DNA of 64,000 nt from Candidatus Omnitrophota bacterium (GTDB lineage: Bacteria; Hinthialibacterota; Hinthialibacteria; Hinthialibacterales; Hinthialibacteraceae). This document shows, one piece after another, positions 25,586-36,900 of this stretch. Position numbers and translations under genes: made by a program. The stretch lies in the NCBI GenBank assembly GCA_040755155.1, contig JBFMBP010000144.1, positions 1-64,000 of the forward strand. Direction: 5' to 3'. Below the pieces are notes generated by a model that ran no database searches, was not told the DNA's origin, and was given only the letters and a program-made list of their open reading frames with translations. Each line of letters starts with the position of its first letter. The first letter of the stretch is position 1.

Positions 25586-26979
25586 TACTTGCTCTCCTCG
25601 GGCTGTATGGTAGGTATTCGCCGATACAATGAACTCCGTGACAATCCTAATACTCTTGCAGCTTCTTCTTTATTCCCTTTTACGCATTTTAATGTTTGGC
25701 GGATGATTTCTGATTCAGCGTCTTCCATTGTCGTTCCGAGAGGAATAACGATTTCATTTTCCTCATTTATTTGTTGGGTATTTGATTTTATAAATGAGAA
25801 CTTACTTTTTGACCGTATTTCTTCAGGGATATCGCACAAGGTTATGGAAGATCCTTTCGCAAATATGCAAGCATGTTCCACCGCGTGCTGTAACTCTCTA
25901 ACATTACCTGGCCAGGAGTAGGAATAAAATTTGTCCATTACTTCATTAGAAAATTGATCTAATGTTTTACCAAATTCTTCGTTGTAAAGTTTAAGAAAAG
26001 TCTGTGCAAGAATTGGAATATCATCGCGTCTTTCTCTCAAGGGGGGGACGGTGATTTGGATTGCTCGCAAATGATAATAGAGGTCTACGCGGAATTTTTG
26101 TTCCGTAATTCTCTGTTGTAAGTCTTTATTGGTTGCTGCGATGACGCGTACGTCCAGGTGGATATTTGCGCTGCTGCCTTCGATCTCCAGTTCGGAATTT
26201 TGTAAAAAATTCAATAACTTTTTCTGAGTGCTAACGCACATTTCTCCGATTTTGTTAAGAAAGATGGTTCCATCATCAGCTAGTTCGAAGCGGCTTTTCC
26301 GATTTTTGTAAGCTCCGATAAATGAACCTTGAATTTGACCGAATAATTCCGATTCCAACAAAGATTCAGGCAGAGATGCGCAATCCACTTTGATCATCGG
26401 TCTGTTATGGCGGCGGCTTTGTTCGTGAATCTCCCGCGCTACTTGTTCCTTTCCTGTCCCTGTTTCGCCAGTGATGAGGACGGTGCTTCGCGTCGGCGCC
26501 ACTTGCTCGATAATGTGAAAAATACTTTGCATGGCGGGAGATTTGCCTAGTAAGCGTCCAGAAAAATGAGATATTTGTCTGCGCCACTCTTCTCGCTCTT
26601 CCACTAACTTTTTTTGTTCGAGAGCGCGATCCACGACGACTTGAATTTCTTTGAGACGGAAAGGTTTAGTGATGTAATTTATCGCTCCAAGACGCATGGC
26701 TTCCACAGCGGTATCTACTTCATTCAAGGCCGTTAGCATCAATACTTGCGTATCCGGTTTGATTTCCTTGATTTGCCGCAATACTTCGATACCATCCATG
26801 CCGGGCATCAGAATATCGCAGATGACGAGGTCGATATCAAACAAAGAAAATACTTCGATGGCTTTCTCGCCGCTTTCCGCTTCGAGAAATTCATATCCTT
26901 TCCCCTCCAACGATTCCCTCACTACTTCGCGGGAAGAAGCGTCGTCGTCGATAATCAGGATGGTTCGCATGACCGCCAC
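25585..26979 (-). CDS. NtrC-family regulator paralogue with degenerate AAA+ domain (copy 2)
   Basis: A 464-residue tandem duplicate of the next gene, collinear through the receiver (D55, K105) and AAA+ domain. Walker A GETGTGKE is intact, but T221 of the sigma-54 loop is Ile (GSFIGA), Walker B is FLNKIGE (N242, K243 instead of Asp-Glu) and arginine-finger R303 is His (DLYYHL). ATP hydrolysis and sigma-54 contact should therefore fail, while the Fis-type HTH (NKEEAARVLGLSRSSLYRR) is unchanged. The last seven residues, IQPEESK, are those of the upstream kinase, showing where the duplication joined. It may act as a non-activating DNA binder or hetero-oligomer partner, or be decaying. Codons are more AT-rich than in copy 1. 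Confidence 0.88.
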   Translation of the reverse strand: MAVMRTILIIDDDASSREVVRESLEGKGYEFLEAESGEKAIEVFSLFDIDLVICDILMPGMDGIEVLRQIKEIKPDTQVLMLTALNEVDTAVEAMRLGAINYITKPFRLKEIQVVVDRALEQKKLVEEREEWRRQISHFSGRLLGKSPAMQSIFHIIEQVAPTRSTVLITGETGTGKEQVAREIHEQSRRHNRPMIKVDCASLPESLLESELFGQIQGSFIGAYKNRKSRFELADDGTIFLNKIGEMCVSTQKKLLNFLQNSELEIEGSSANIHLDVRVIAATNKDLQQRITEQKFRVDLYYHLRAIQITVPPLRERRDDIPILAQTFLKLYNEEFGKTLDQFSNEVMDKFYSYSWPGNVRELQHAVEHACIFAKGSSITLCDIPEEIRSKSKFSFIKSNTQQINEENEIVIPLGTTMEDAESEIIRQTLKCVKGNKEEAARVLGLSRSSLYRRIPTIQPEESK

Positions 26980-28190
26980 TACTTGCTCTCCTCGGGCTGT
27001 ATGGGGATTTTGATTCTCACCGTCGTGCCTTCCCCCTTGGAGGCATCGATGGCGATGGTTCCTCCGTGGTTGACCACGATCTCCCTCACCAGGTAAAGAC
27101 CAAGTCCCGTCCCGATGCTTTTGGAGGTAGTGAAGGGATCGAAGGCCGCTTCCCGGATATCTTCCGGCATCCCTGGCCCATTGTCCATGACGGTGAATTC
27201 GATATGGCGGTCGTCATGCTGCACATCCAACTTCACCCAGCCGCTTTTGATGTCGGACGTCCGGATCGCTTCTACCGAATTGCGCACCAGATTGACGAAT
27301 ACCCGCTGAAATTGCTGCGAATCGAGCATCGCGGGAGGAACGGATTCCGCCACGAAGCATTCGAAGGCGATGTGATCTTCCAGATAATGCTCCTTGAATT
27401 CCTGCGTGATGTCCCGGATAAACGTATGCAGGTTGATCTGCTCCCGCTCCATCGTCCGCGTTTTGGAAAGATGGAGGTAGTTGTTGGCGATCTCCTCCAG
27501 CCGCGAGATTTGTTTTTGGATGTCCGAGACGCATTTTTGAATCGGTTCGCGGTATTTCGAACCGTCGCCCTTGCCCCAATTGCCAAAGGCTTGGCATAAC
27601 CGTTCCAATAGCAGATCCGATTTGAGAAAAAGTACGCCCAGCGGCGTGCGGATTTCGTGCGCAACTTTGGCGGCCACTTTCGCCATGGCGACATTTCGTT
27701 GCAGGGTTTCCACCTGCTTTTGCAGTTTTTTCTCTTCCGAGATGTCTTTCAGAATGGCCAGCAGAGATACCGTCTCTCCCTGGGGATTGGTCAAAGGAAG
27801 CCGGGTAAGCAGGATGGGAACCCTCTCTCCCGATTTGCGAATCCGCACCGTCTCTTCGTTGATGACGCCGAATTCCCCATTAATCTGGCGGCGGATGGAT
27901 TCGTACGTCTCTGCCAGGATCTCCGGCGGCACGAACAGGTCGATGGTTTTTCCTACGGCTTCTTCACGGTTATACCCCAAAATGCGTTCCGCGCCCGCCG
28001 TCCAAGACAAAATTCTTCCCGTCGAATCGATGCGGCTGATCCCTTCGGAAGAGCCTTCCCCAATGGCGGAAAGTATGACATCCTCGTTTATATCGTCGGA
28101 TGGATGGATTTCGGGATGGGGTCTCATCGTTTCTCTTCCCTGCATGAGCGATGTTCGCCTGGTTTGGAATATATTGTCTGCATCCAACAT
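26979..28190 (-). CDS. PAS-domain sensor histidine kinase
   Basis: A 403-residue soluble kinase. A PAS domain (about 40-155, ISRIDSTGRILSWTAGAERI ... AILKDISEEKK) precedes the dimerisation/phosphotransfer helix with H178 (AAKVAHEIRTPLG) and a C-terminal HATPase domain with N box (LVRNSVEAI), G1 (VMDNGPGMP) and G2 (GTGLGLYLV). No transmembrane segment is visible, so it should sense an intracellular cue. It overlaps the next gene's GTG by one base. An internal ATG at 28127 with GGGAAGAG upstream is an alternative start. As first gene of the cluster it is the likely phosphodonor for the NtrC-like proteins and the lone receiver. Confidence 0.9.
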   Translation of the reverse strand: MLDADNIFQTRRTSLMQGRETMRPHPEIHPSDDINEDVILSAIGEGSSEGISRIDSTGRILSWTAGAERILGYNREEAVGKTIDLFVPPEILAETYESIRRQINGEFGVINEETVRIRKSGERVPILLTRLPLTNPQGETVSLLAILKDISEEKKLQKQVETLQRNVAMAKVAAKVAHEIRTPLGVLFLKSDLLLERLCQAFGNWGKGDGSKYREPIQKCVSDIQKQISRLEEIANNYLHLSKTRTMEREQINLHTFIRDITQEFKEHYLEDHIAFECFVAESVPPAMLDSQQFQRVFVNLVRNSVEAIRTSDIKSGWVKLDVQHDDRHIEFTVMDNGPGMPEDIREAAFDPFTTSKSIGTGLGLYLVREIVVNHGGTIAIDASKGEGTTVRIKIPIQPEESK

Positions 28191-28427
28191 GATTATTGGA
28201 TATTTATGCGCTCTCTATGCGTTCTCCCCTAACGCAACGGCGCCAATGCTGTTAATCGTCCGGAAATCGATTTATCTTAGACGTTTTCTGGAAAAAGGGT
28301 AGCGTTGAATTATGGCTTCCATCCAATGAGGAACAATTTCGGGAAAGGCGGCGCCTGTTATTCGTTTCGATTTCGCCGCTCCAGAAAAGCAGGCTTCCTT
28401 GAAATCGTAGAAAGCGTCTGGTTGCGT

Positions 28428-29015
28428 TTATAATTTGGAAAAATACATTTCCGCCCGCCGGTTCCGGCCCCAGGCGTCTTCGCTATGGCCTAAATCCACG
28501 GGTAATTCTTCGCCCCATGATTTCGTCGTAATACGCTCTTCGGCAACGCCTCCTTCCACCATGAATGTCTTTACGGCGTTTGCTCGCTGATCGCCCAAAG
28601 CGATATTGTATTCCGGCGTCCCTCGTTCGTCGCAGTGCCCTTCGATGAGAATGTAGCATTCCGGATTGCTCTTCAAGAAGTCGATATTCACCGAAATTCC
28701 CTGTTGAGCTACCGGCTTCAAATTCCACATATTGTAATCGAAATATACGGATTTGATGGGCAGCGCTTTCCATAGAGACAACATCGGCGTTCGCATGGGA
28801 AGATTTTTGGCTTTTTCTTCCTTTTTTTGCGTAATAGCCTCGGCGGTCTTTTTTACTTTCTTTTTTAATTTCGCTCTAAAAATATCCGGATGGGTTGTTT
28901 CCGCCAAATCGGCGCCAAGACGGGCGGCGGCTGCGTTTTGTCCCCGCGTCTCCATACCCGCCAATCCGAAACCGGCGGCGAGGAAGACGGCGAAAAAAAG
29001 AAAAGTACGCATCAT
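28428..29015 (-). CDS. OmpA/Pal-like peptidoglycan-binding protein
   Basis: A 195-residue exported protein. The ATG at 29015 has GGAG 9 bases upstream and begins a signal peptide (MMRTFLFFAVFLAAGFGLAG) without a lipobox Cys, so it is not a classical Pal lipoprotein. A Lys-rich stretch follows, then an OmpA-C domain: VYFDYNMWNL, ILIEGHCDERGTPEYN, LGDQRANAVKTFM, SWGEELP and NRRAEM. This domain binds meso-diaminopimelate in peptidoglycan, and the EGHCDERGT motif is the Pal variant. It probably links the outer envelope or periplasmic space to the cell wall. A hairpin lies in its leader at 29063-29097. Confidence 0.85.
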   Translation of the reverse strand: MMRTFLFFAVFLAAGFGLAGMETRGQNAAAARLGADLAETTHPDIFRAKLKKKVKKTAEAITQKKEEKAKNLPMRTPMLSLWKALPIKSVYFDYNMWNLKPVAQQGISVNIDFLKSNPECYILIEGHCDERGTPEYNIALGDQRANAVKTFMVEGGVAEERITTKSWGEELPVDLGHSEDAWGRNRRAEMYFSKL

Positions 29016-29062
29016 GACAGTTGACTCCGGATGATTCCCATTCATTCACAGTAAACGATGGA

Positions 29063-29097
29063 AAAGGACATCTCGTTATTTTCGATCGATGTCCTTT
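29063..29097 (-). terminator. Hairpin between chelatase and OmpA-like genes
   Basis: A perfect 10-bp inverted repeat (AAAGGACATC/GATGTCCTTT) with a 15-base loop. On the minus strand it is followed by TTCC. It lies downstream of the chelatase gene and 48 bases upstream of the OmpA-like start, so it may terminate the former or form a leader structure for the latter. Confidence 0.55.
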
Positions 29098-29273
29098 CAA
29101 ATTGCAATTCCTCGGCGCAATCCTGAATATCCACTTTTCGGTAATCGGAAGACAACGCTCCAAAATATCTCACTCTCAACATAAAGTTAAGATTATTCAT
29201 ACTTTATGAACTTTTTCCTAAAGTTCAAGTCTTTCAATGGACTTAAGAGACTAAACCGCCTGCGGCATGAATA

Positions 29274-30029
29274 TTAATCCGGAATAGATAAAATTTCCCG
29301 ATGGATTTGGCGCAAAGCCTCGCATAGTAGAGGATGGGCATTCAACGGTTCCGAAAGAATCGTTTTGGTTCCGGTCTTTTCGGCGAAACACCGTATAATC
29401 GTCCTTGCTCGGTTGAATAAAACTCCATGAAACAACAAGTAGGGAAACACGAGAATCCGCCGCAATCCCAGCCGCGGCGCATGTTCGAGAATTTGCGCCA
29501 TCGAAGGCGAGACGCTGGCAAGAAAACCGGTTTCCGCCCCGCCGAAATCCATCGACTCCATAAGAATCCGCGTCAAAGCGAAAACATCCGCATTTCCTTC
29601 TTTCCGCAGGCTGCCCCCGCCGAGAACCAGTAAAAGCGTTTCGCTTCGCGCTTCCTCTCCGGCTTTTCTCTCCGCTTCTTCGATCCGCAATCGGCATAAT
29701 TCGATAATCTTGGGATGAAGTGGAATCGGCTCTCCACAGCGAAATTCGAGGCCGGGATAAAGCGTTCGCGATTTATTCAATTCGCCGGGAATATCCAACG
29801 CCGCATGTTTTCCCGCGCCGAGAAAACAGGGGATGGCGGCGATGTTTTGGGCGCCTTGTTCGGCGCAACGGCCAATGGCGGAAAGAATGTCAGGCTGCGT
29901 TTTTTCCAGAAAACCGTATTCCACAATCCGCTTAGGTTCCTGGCGCTGGAATAATTCCGCAAGATGGACGAATTCCTCTCGCCCCGCCGGGTTGGAGGTT
30001 CCATGCGCAACTAGAAGCGCAGCGTTCAT
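29274..30029 (-). CDS. CbiX/SirB-type tetrapyrrole metal chelatase
   Basis: A 251-residue protein with two tandem chelatase half-domains. It opens with ALLVAHGTSNPAG, where His is the metal-site residue of CbiX/SirB, followed by CFLGAGKHAALDIP in the first half and VFPYLLFHGVLF in the second. The family inserts cobalt or iron into sirohydrochlorin for cobalamin or siroheme synthesis. The ATG at 30029 is preferred over the upstream one because homology begins there, with a weak AAGAGACC site. No other cobalamin gene is adjacent, so the metal cannot be assigned. Confidence 0.82.
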   Translation of the reverse strand: MNAALLVAHGTSNPAGREEFVHLAELFQRQEPKRIVEYGFLEKTQPDILSAIGRCAEQGAQNIAAIPCFLGAGKHAALDIPGELNKSRTLYPGLEFRCGEPIPLHPKIIELCRLRIEEAERKAGEEARSETLLLVLGGGSLRKEGNADVFALTRILMESMDFGGAETGFLASVSPSMAQILEHAPRLGLRRILVFPYLLFHGVLFNRARTIIRCFAEKTGTKTILSEPLNAHPLLCEALRQIHREILSIPD

Positions 30030-30116
30030 GGTCTCTTTTTCACCATTTCTCATGCCAGGTTATTAATCCATGTTATGCGCGATGGAAAAGTTAAAGTAGT
30101 CAATTCAAGTCGCCGT

Positions 30117-30304
30117 TTCGAATCGCGAAGACGCGAAACGAAAAAGAAAAACACGAAAAAAAGATAAAAAAAATGCGCATGGGATCACGCCGTGAATGGC
30201 TTTTTTTCCGTGAAATCCAAAAAGAATCCGCGATATCCGTGATTCAAAAATTTCGTGAAATTCGTGGTTTCGCGTTTCAATAACGCAAAAGAAATGAAAT
30301 CCTT
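30117..30304. repeat. Dispersed ~190-bp repeat, copy A
   Basis: A non-coding A-rich segment from cgaatcgcgaag to gaaatcct that matches 40948-41139 in order over nearly its whole length (shared blocks include cgtgaaatccaaaaa, ccgtgattc, aaatttcgtg, caataacgcaaaa). The two copies differ at many positions. Internal sub-repeats such as ccgtgaaatcc and ccgtgattc suggest a family built from short units. Confidence 0.8.
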
Positions 30305-32010
<1,706 letters not shown>

Positions 32011-32038
32011 TATAGTATACATATAGAGGGATGGTTTT

Positions 32039-32084
32039 CTCCGATTCCTTTCGTCGGCGGCATCGCCTGCGGAACGAATCGGAG
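32039..32084 (+). promoter_or_regulatory. Hairpin between eno and ftsB-like gene
   Basis: A 9-bp perfect inverted repeat (CTCCGATTC/GAATCGGAG) enclosing a smaller GGCG/CGCC hairpin, ending 17 bases before the next ATG. No U-tract follows, so it looks more like an intercistronic structure than a terminator. Confidence 0.45.
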
Positions 32085-32101
32085 CGAGGGACGGGGAAAG
32101 A

Positions 32102-32413
32102 ATGTTGCGATTTTTCAAGGCGTTCCTTCACGATTCCGTTTCATGGATTTTGCTCGTCCTCTTGGGCGTTACGGTCGTCGTTGGCCTTGCCACCCTCGTC
32201 AACCGGTATGACCGCGTGGACCGATACGATAAAAAACTCTACCTTTTGGAATACGATATTCTTAATTTGAAAAAGGACGTGGAGAGAAAAAAAATTTGGG
32301 CCGCCCGTCTCGTTTCCGATCATACCGCCTGGGAACAAGTGGCGAGAGATAAGATGAATTACTTGGGTCCGGATGAGGTGCTGGTTACATTCGTCCCCGC
32401 CCAAAAGCCTTGA
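32102..32413 (+). CDS. FtsB/DivIC-like septum formation protein
   Basis: A 103-residue single-pass membrane protein. A short cytoplasmic N-terminus precedes a transmembrane helix (about 13-33, SWILLVLLGVTVVVGLATLV), then a coiled coil (LLEYDILNLKKDVERKKI) and a terminal DKMNYLGPDEVLVTF block, matching the FtsB/DivIC layout (…ARxxLGYVxPGE…). These proteins bridge FtsL and FtsQ in the divisome. Location directly after eno is also seen for ftsB in other bacteria. The start codon follows GGGGAAAGA. Confidence 0.8.
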   Translation: MLRFFKAFLHDSVSWILLVLLGVTVVVGLATLVNRYDRVDRYDKKLYLLEYDILNLKKDVERKKIWAARLVSDHTAWEQVARDKMNYLGPDEVLVTFVPAQKP

Positions 32414-32538
32414 TTCCCCGTCCGGACGCGCTTCGTTTTCCGGCTGGAATAAGGCTCGATGACATTCAAGTATTCTGAAATCAGAGGCTTTAGAAGATTT
32501 TTTCTTTGGAAAAAGGATTAAAATTCCTTGACAATTAT

Positions 32539-32577
32539 GGGGGGTTGGGGTAACGTAACCTAAACCGCCCCCCTTTT
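32539..32577 (+). terminator. G/C-run hairpin with T-tract
   Basis: GGGGGG at 32539 pairs with CCCCCC at 32568-32573, with partial pairing inside (TTGGGGTAACG against CGTAACCTAAACC), followed directly by TTTT. It probably terminates transcription from the eno-ftsB side before the tRNA gene. Confidence 0.6.
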
Positions 32578-32642
32578 GGCGATGGAGCCTTCAAGAGGAA
32601 GCGGAATTACGGATGAAAATCGGAAGATTGGAATAAAACTGA

Positions 32643-32714
<72 letters not shown>

Positions 32715-32960
32715 TTTATTCTTCTTTCCGAGCAACGTTGACATTTGAAATCCTCCCCTCGCCCTTTTAATGTGGGTGAGGAATGTAATTGTTCCCTCGC
32801 CCTCTGGGTGAGGTTTAGGGTGAGGAAACTTTATCGCCAAAGCGGCGCACAAAATCAAATGTCATCGGATAATAGGGTTTTTGCCTGTTTTCTTCGATTC
32901 GATGAACGATAATAACCCGTTTTGCGCGAAAAGCCATTATTCTTGCGGGAGTCTATCGGC

Positions 32961-33236
32961 GTGACGAAAAAAGAAATTATCGAAATCGTTTCCCAACGTA
33001 CGAAACTCAAAAAGAATTATACCAAAGCCATCGTGGAATGCGTCTTCGACGTCTTCATCGAAACTTTGGCGGAAGAAGGCAGAATAGAAGTTCGCAATTT
33101 TGGCGTTTTCAAAGTGAAGCGGACTCCTGCCCGCGTTGGGCGCAACCCCGTAACCAAAGAATCCGCCGATGTTCCTGCGCGGAATATTGTTCAGTTCAAA
33201 GCCGGGAAACAAATGAAAGAACTTGTCTCTTCGTGA
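32961..33236 (+). CDS. HU/IHF-family DNA-binding protein
   Basis: A 91-residue histone-like protein from the GTG at 32961 (GGGAG 10 bases upstream); the frame is open upstream from an ATG at 32922, but HU proteins begin at this point (VTKKEIIEIVSQRT). The DNA-binding arm is typical: GRIEVRNFGVFKVKRTPARVGRNP, and the protein ends VQFKAGKQMKELV. It would act as a dimer that bends DNA. The next gene starts 3 bases after its stop, suggesting an operon with the Asp23-like gene. Confidence 0.93.
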   Translation: MTKKEIIEIVSQRTKLKKNYTKAIVECVFDVFIETLAEEGRIEVRNFGVFKVKRTPARVGRNPVTKESADVPARNIVQFKAGKQMKELVSS

Positions 33237-33239
33237 TCG

Positions 33240-33656
33240 ATGATGACTGACGCGGAAAATAACGAATCCGTCCCTCGCGAGTTTGGAGATATCGGCGTCT
33301 CCAACGAGGTGTTCGAAACCATCGCCGTAACCTGCGCGCGCAGAATCAACGGCGTGGCGGGGATGGAATCCGCCGATGGCTTGGTGGACAGCCTTTCTAA
33401 AGTTTGGGGACGCAGCGACGCTCCCAAAGGAGTGAAAGTCGCAACCGGCGACGATGACGTGTCTATCGATATGACGGTCATTCTCAAAGAAGGCTACGCC
33501 ATACCCCAAGTCGCCGGCGCTATCCAACGGGAAGTCAAAAGCATCGTCGAAGACATGACGGGCCACGCGGTCAAAGCCGTGAATATCCTCGTGGCCGACC
33601 TGCAGCCGGAGGCGGTCGAAGCGCAGATCGTAGCCCCCGACGAGGAAGAAAAATAA
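33240..33656 (+). CDS. Asp23/Gls24 (DUF322) family protein
   Basis: A 138-residue protein of the Asp23/Gls24 family: GDIGVSNEVFETIAVTCARR, INGVAGM, then DVSIDMTVILKEGYAIPQVA and VKSIVEDMTGHAVKAVNILV. This is the standard order of the domain. Members are envelope-associated or stress-linked proteins; the biochemical function is unclear. It follows the HU gene by 3 bases. An acidic tail (DEEEK) is present. The second codon is also ATG, so the start may be 33243. Confidence 0.88.
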   Translation: MMTDAENNESVPREFGDIGVSNEVFETIAVTCARRINGVAGMESADGLVDSLSKVWGRSDAPKGVKVATGDDDVSIDMTVILKEGYAIPQVAGAIQREVKSIVEDMTGHAVKAVNILVADLQPEAVEAQIVAPDEEEK

Positions 33657-33670
33657 CCGCTCCCATTCCT

Positions 33671-33698
33671 GCCGCGGGGATTTTCTTCCCGCCGCGGC
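33671..33698 (+). terminator. GC-rich hairpin after Asp23-like gene
   Basis: GCCGCGG-GGA pairs with TCCCGCCGCGGC, with one bulge and a 6-base loop, 14 bases after the stop codon. No clear T-tract follows, so efficiency is uncertain. Confidence 0.4.
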
Positions 33699-33906
33699 GG
33701 CGGAAAAAGCTTTACCTGGCGACAGGGAAACCGAAAATAGTTGGCGATATGGCCGATGGTCGCTTTCGGCTTCGCGTTCCCCATGATAATGTAAACAAAC
33801 TGAGGATTTCGCTCTTCATCTCAGTTATTCGGATAAAACGAAAGACATTCGAAATTCCGTCTTAAGTCGGATCCTGCGAGACGGCGCCTGGATAGGAGGA
33901 TGGACG

Positions 33907-36900
33907 ATGTTACAACATAACGGGCTGTATTGTGCGGTAAAGGCACTGGCTTTCATGATTTTCGCAGCATTGCTAGCCATGCCCGTCTCAGTTTCCGCCC
34001 AATCGGATGTAGCCGCGAGAGTCAGAATTCAGGGATCGAGCGAATTTGGAGACGTGTTGCTGCTGCGCGACGGCAACGATATCGTTCTCTACGGCTTGGC
34101 TTTCTCCGTTCCCTCGATGAGCAACGTTACGGTGACCGCCGCTGGTCAAGAATTTTATCATAACGCCGCGTATACGGGGCAATTTCCTGTTTTACCCAAT
34201 AGCCCTATCAGAATTGTCGGCGGCGCCAGCATCCCCACCGCTAGCATCTCCGCCGTTAAAACCAATGGAACCGTCCTCAACGGAACCGTCAATTTGGATT
34301 TAACTTCCCCGGAAATCTTAAAAGCATTGCAAGACTATCAAGCGGAAGTCGCAAAGCTGAAAAATAAGGAATTGGCGAACCCAAAAATCGGCATTCCCGT
34401 GAATAAACTTCTCGATATCGTCGCCGACAATCCGTCCGACCAATCCTTTTTAGGCAAAGTGCTCCTTACGCAACGGATCACCGGCAGCGGCAACGACATC
34501 GTTGTCGTCGACCAAATCGAGGGGCTTTCGTTCGCTGGCGGCTCCACTCTCATACGCAGCGTTACTCCCAACTCCCAAATCGAAGTCTATTCCGAACCGA
34601 TCAAAGATATTAATAAACCCGACGCGACGAAGCGGATTCAGGTGATCGATACCGTCTTCTATTCTCAAGGCCAATTCGCCAGCAGCGGCTCTTTCTTCCC
34701 CTTCTCCGTCTTGGACGCCAATAGCAGCAATACGGGCAATTCCGTTCTTTACCTTCGCATTACCGCCCGCAGCGATCGCGGCGCCAATGGCGCCACTCCT
34801 AAAGTTTTCGCGGCGCGCATCCTCAACGATATCGCGGCGGAAATCGCCGGCGCTCCGGCCGCCGTCAACAATAATGTGAAAGACAACCCGGAAAAACCCG
34901 GCGCTTCCGGCTTGGCCAACATTTCGGGAATCGCCGATCCTTACTCCCTCCTGACCGCCTATGTGGGCAACGCCGCGACCTCCGACGTAATCGCCCAAGC
35001 GACGTCGGACGGCTCCGGCAAATTCAAAATAACCATCCCCGGCGTTTTTGGAACTGATGGAATCTATATCTCCCGCAAGGAAGTCTATCTCGCCGTTTTA
35101 GACCCCTTCGGCAATGTCAGTTCGACATTGACGCGAGTGGAAACCGATGCGGCCTCCATGATTTTCGGAACGCCGACGGCGGCGGACAATGGCGATGGCA
35201 CGTTCCTGGTTCAAGGCGAAGCGGAACCATTGGCGAAAGTTATTATTCGCGGTTATTCGAAAAACATTATCGACGGCAAAGAAGTTACCGCCGTCGATAC
35301 GAAAGTAACCGACGCCGATGCATCCGGCGCTTTTAGCGCCGTGATGGCGGAAGCGCAAGAGTTTACCGTTCAGGCGATCGATCAGGCGGGCAACGTCTCC
35401 GATCCCGTTCAAGTCGCCGCCGATGTTGCGACGGCCAATCCTACCGTCGCGACCGTCGTCAGCGATTATCCTTATATTAAAATTACCGGTAAGGCGGAAC
35501 GCGGCGCATTCATCCTGTTTTACGCTTTCCCCTTGGATAAAGTGCCCAGCAACGCCAACGATTCCGCAACCCAGCCCGCCGATTCCTATCTTCTCCAATA
35601 TGCGGCGGACGTGAACGCCATCGCGGACGCGAATGGGAATTTTGCCATATCGATTCCCGGCGGCATCAGTAAGATCGTCTATCTCCAAGCCGTCGATCGC
35701 GCGGGCAACGCCAGCGGCTTTACCGGACTCGATCTTGGCGATTTGAGCCGGGGGCTTATCGTCTTCGATTCGCTGCAAGTAACGAATCAAGTTGCTGGCA
35801 TGGACGATATCGTTAAAGGAAAAACGGTGAAAACCGGCGCGTTGGAAACCATTACGGGGATTTACGTGGGCGCCTTCGCGAAATTGACGGATGATCCCGC
35901 CAGCGATTTCCCCTTCCTGAGTCCGTTAGCGGATCCTGTAGCCGTGGCGGCGGATGGCCAGTTCGAAATTACCATTCCCGAACGCGACCCTCTCTCCGGT
36001 CAATTTGTCGTTGAGTTCTATTTAGTCGCGCTTGACCAGAATCTTGAGGATCTTTCTTTCCGCGATATTGGTTTCGTTTTAATCGGCGCCGATCAAGGCT
36101 TCGACCGCGTTGGGCCGGAAATTCTCTTCAATCCCAATATCGCCGATATCGTATTGAATCAAGCGGGCGCAGGCTACCGCGATACATTATCCGTCCGTCG
36201 CGTGTTGGCGCCGGGACTGGGTTCGAACACTTTACCCGATGACTCCCTTCCCTTCATCATCGTCATCGCGGACGGCAGCGACGATACGGAAATCGACGTC
36301 AATGCTCCGGATATCGATATCGTCGGCTTCCAACCGCTCCTCTCTCTCTTGGGATTGCCTTTCCCTGGAGCGATCAACATCGATTTGGGCGATAACCACT
36401 GGAACGCCGGCAGCCGATCGGTATTTGGCCGCACGTATTACTACGTTGCGCTAATGGATCAATATGGAAACCTGAGTCCCAATCCCATCCGCGTCAAATT
36501 GGATGTAGCCATCGCCGATCCCAAATCGTCCTTGATTGCCGCAACGGGACAACAAGTCTTTGGCTATCCCGGCTCGGTGGAACCCAACGCCAACGTCTCC
36601 ATCTTCGAAACGCCCAGCAAATCCAATCTTCTTGGCGCGGTGAAGGCGGATGCCAATGGCACATTTTATATCTCCGTTTCCCTTACTCAAGAATATGTCT
36701 ACATTGTGGCTAAAGATGCGGCGGGAAACGAAAGCAACGCCCTCAAAACGAAAGTCTCTAAACCTATCGTCGGCGCCCAGTTCGTAATTTTGGACGGTTT
36801 TGGCGTCATCCACACGCCTTCTTCCGATTTGACCACCGGCTTGCTTTCCGGCGATTCCGCCCGGGCGCTTTCCGGCGTTAAGAAAGTCGGCAACCGCGCT

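Noticed and set aside
28191-28300. Sigma-54 promoter (TGGC...TTGC) upstream of the kinase
   Set aside because: GG and GC are separated by 7 rather than 10 bases, so the -24/-12 spacing is wrong.
32529-32560. TTGACA at 32529 as the promoter of the initiator tRNA
   Set aside because: No acceptable -10 at 16-18 bases, and the sequence after it forms the G/C hairpin.
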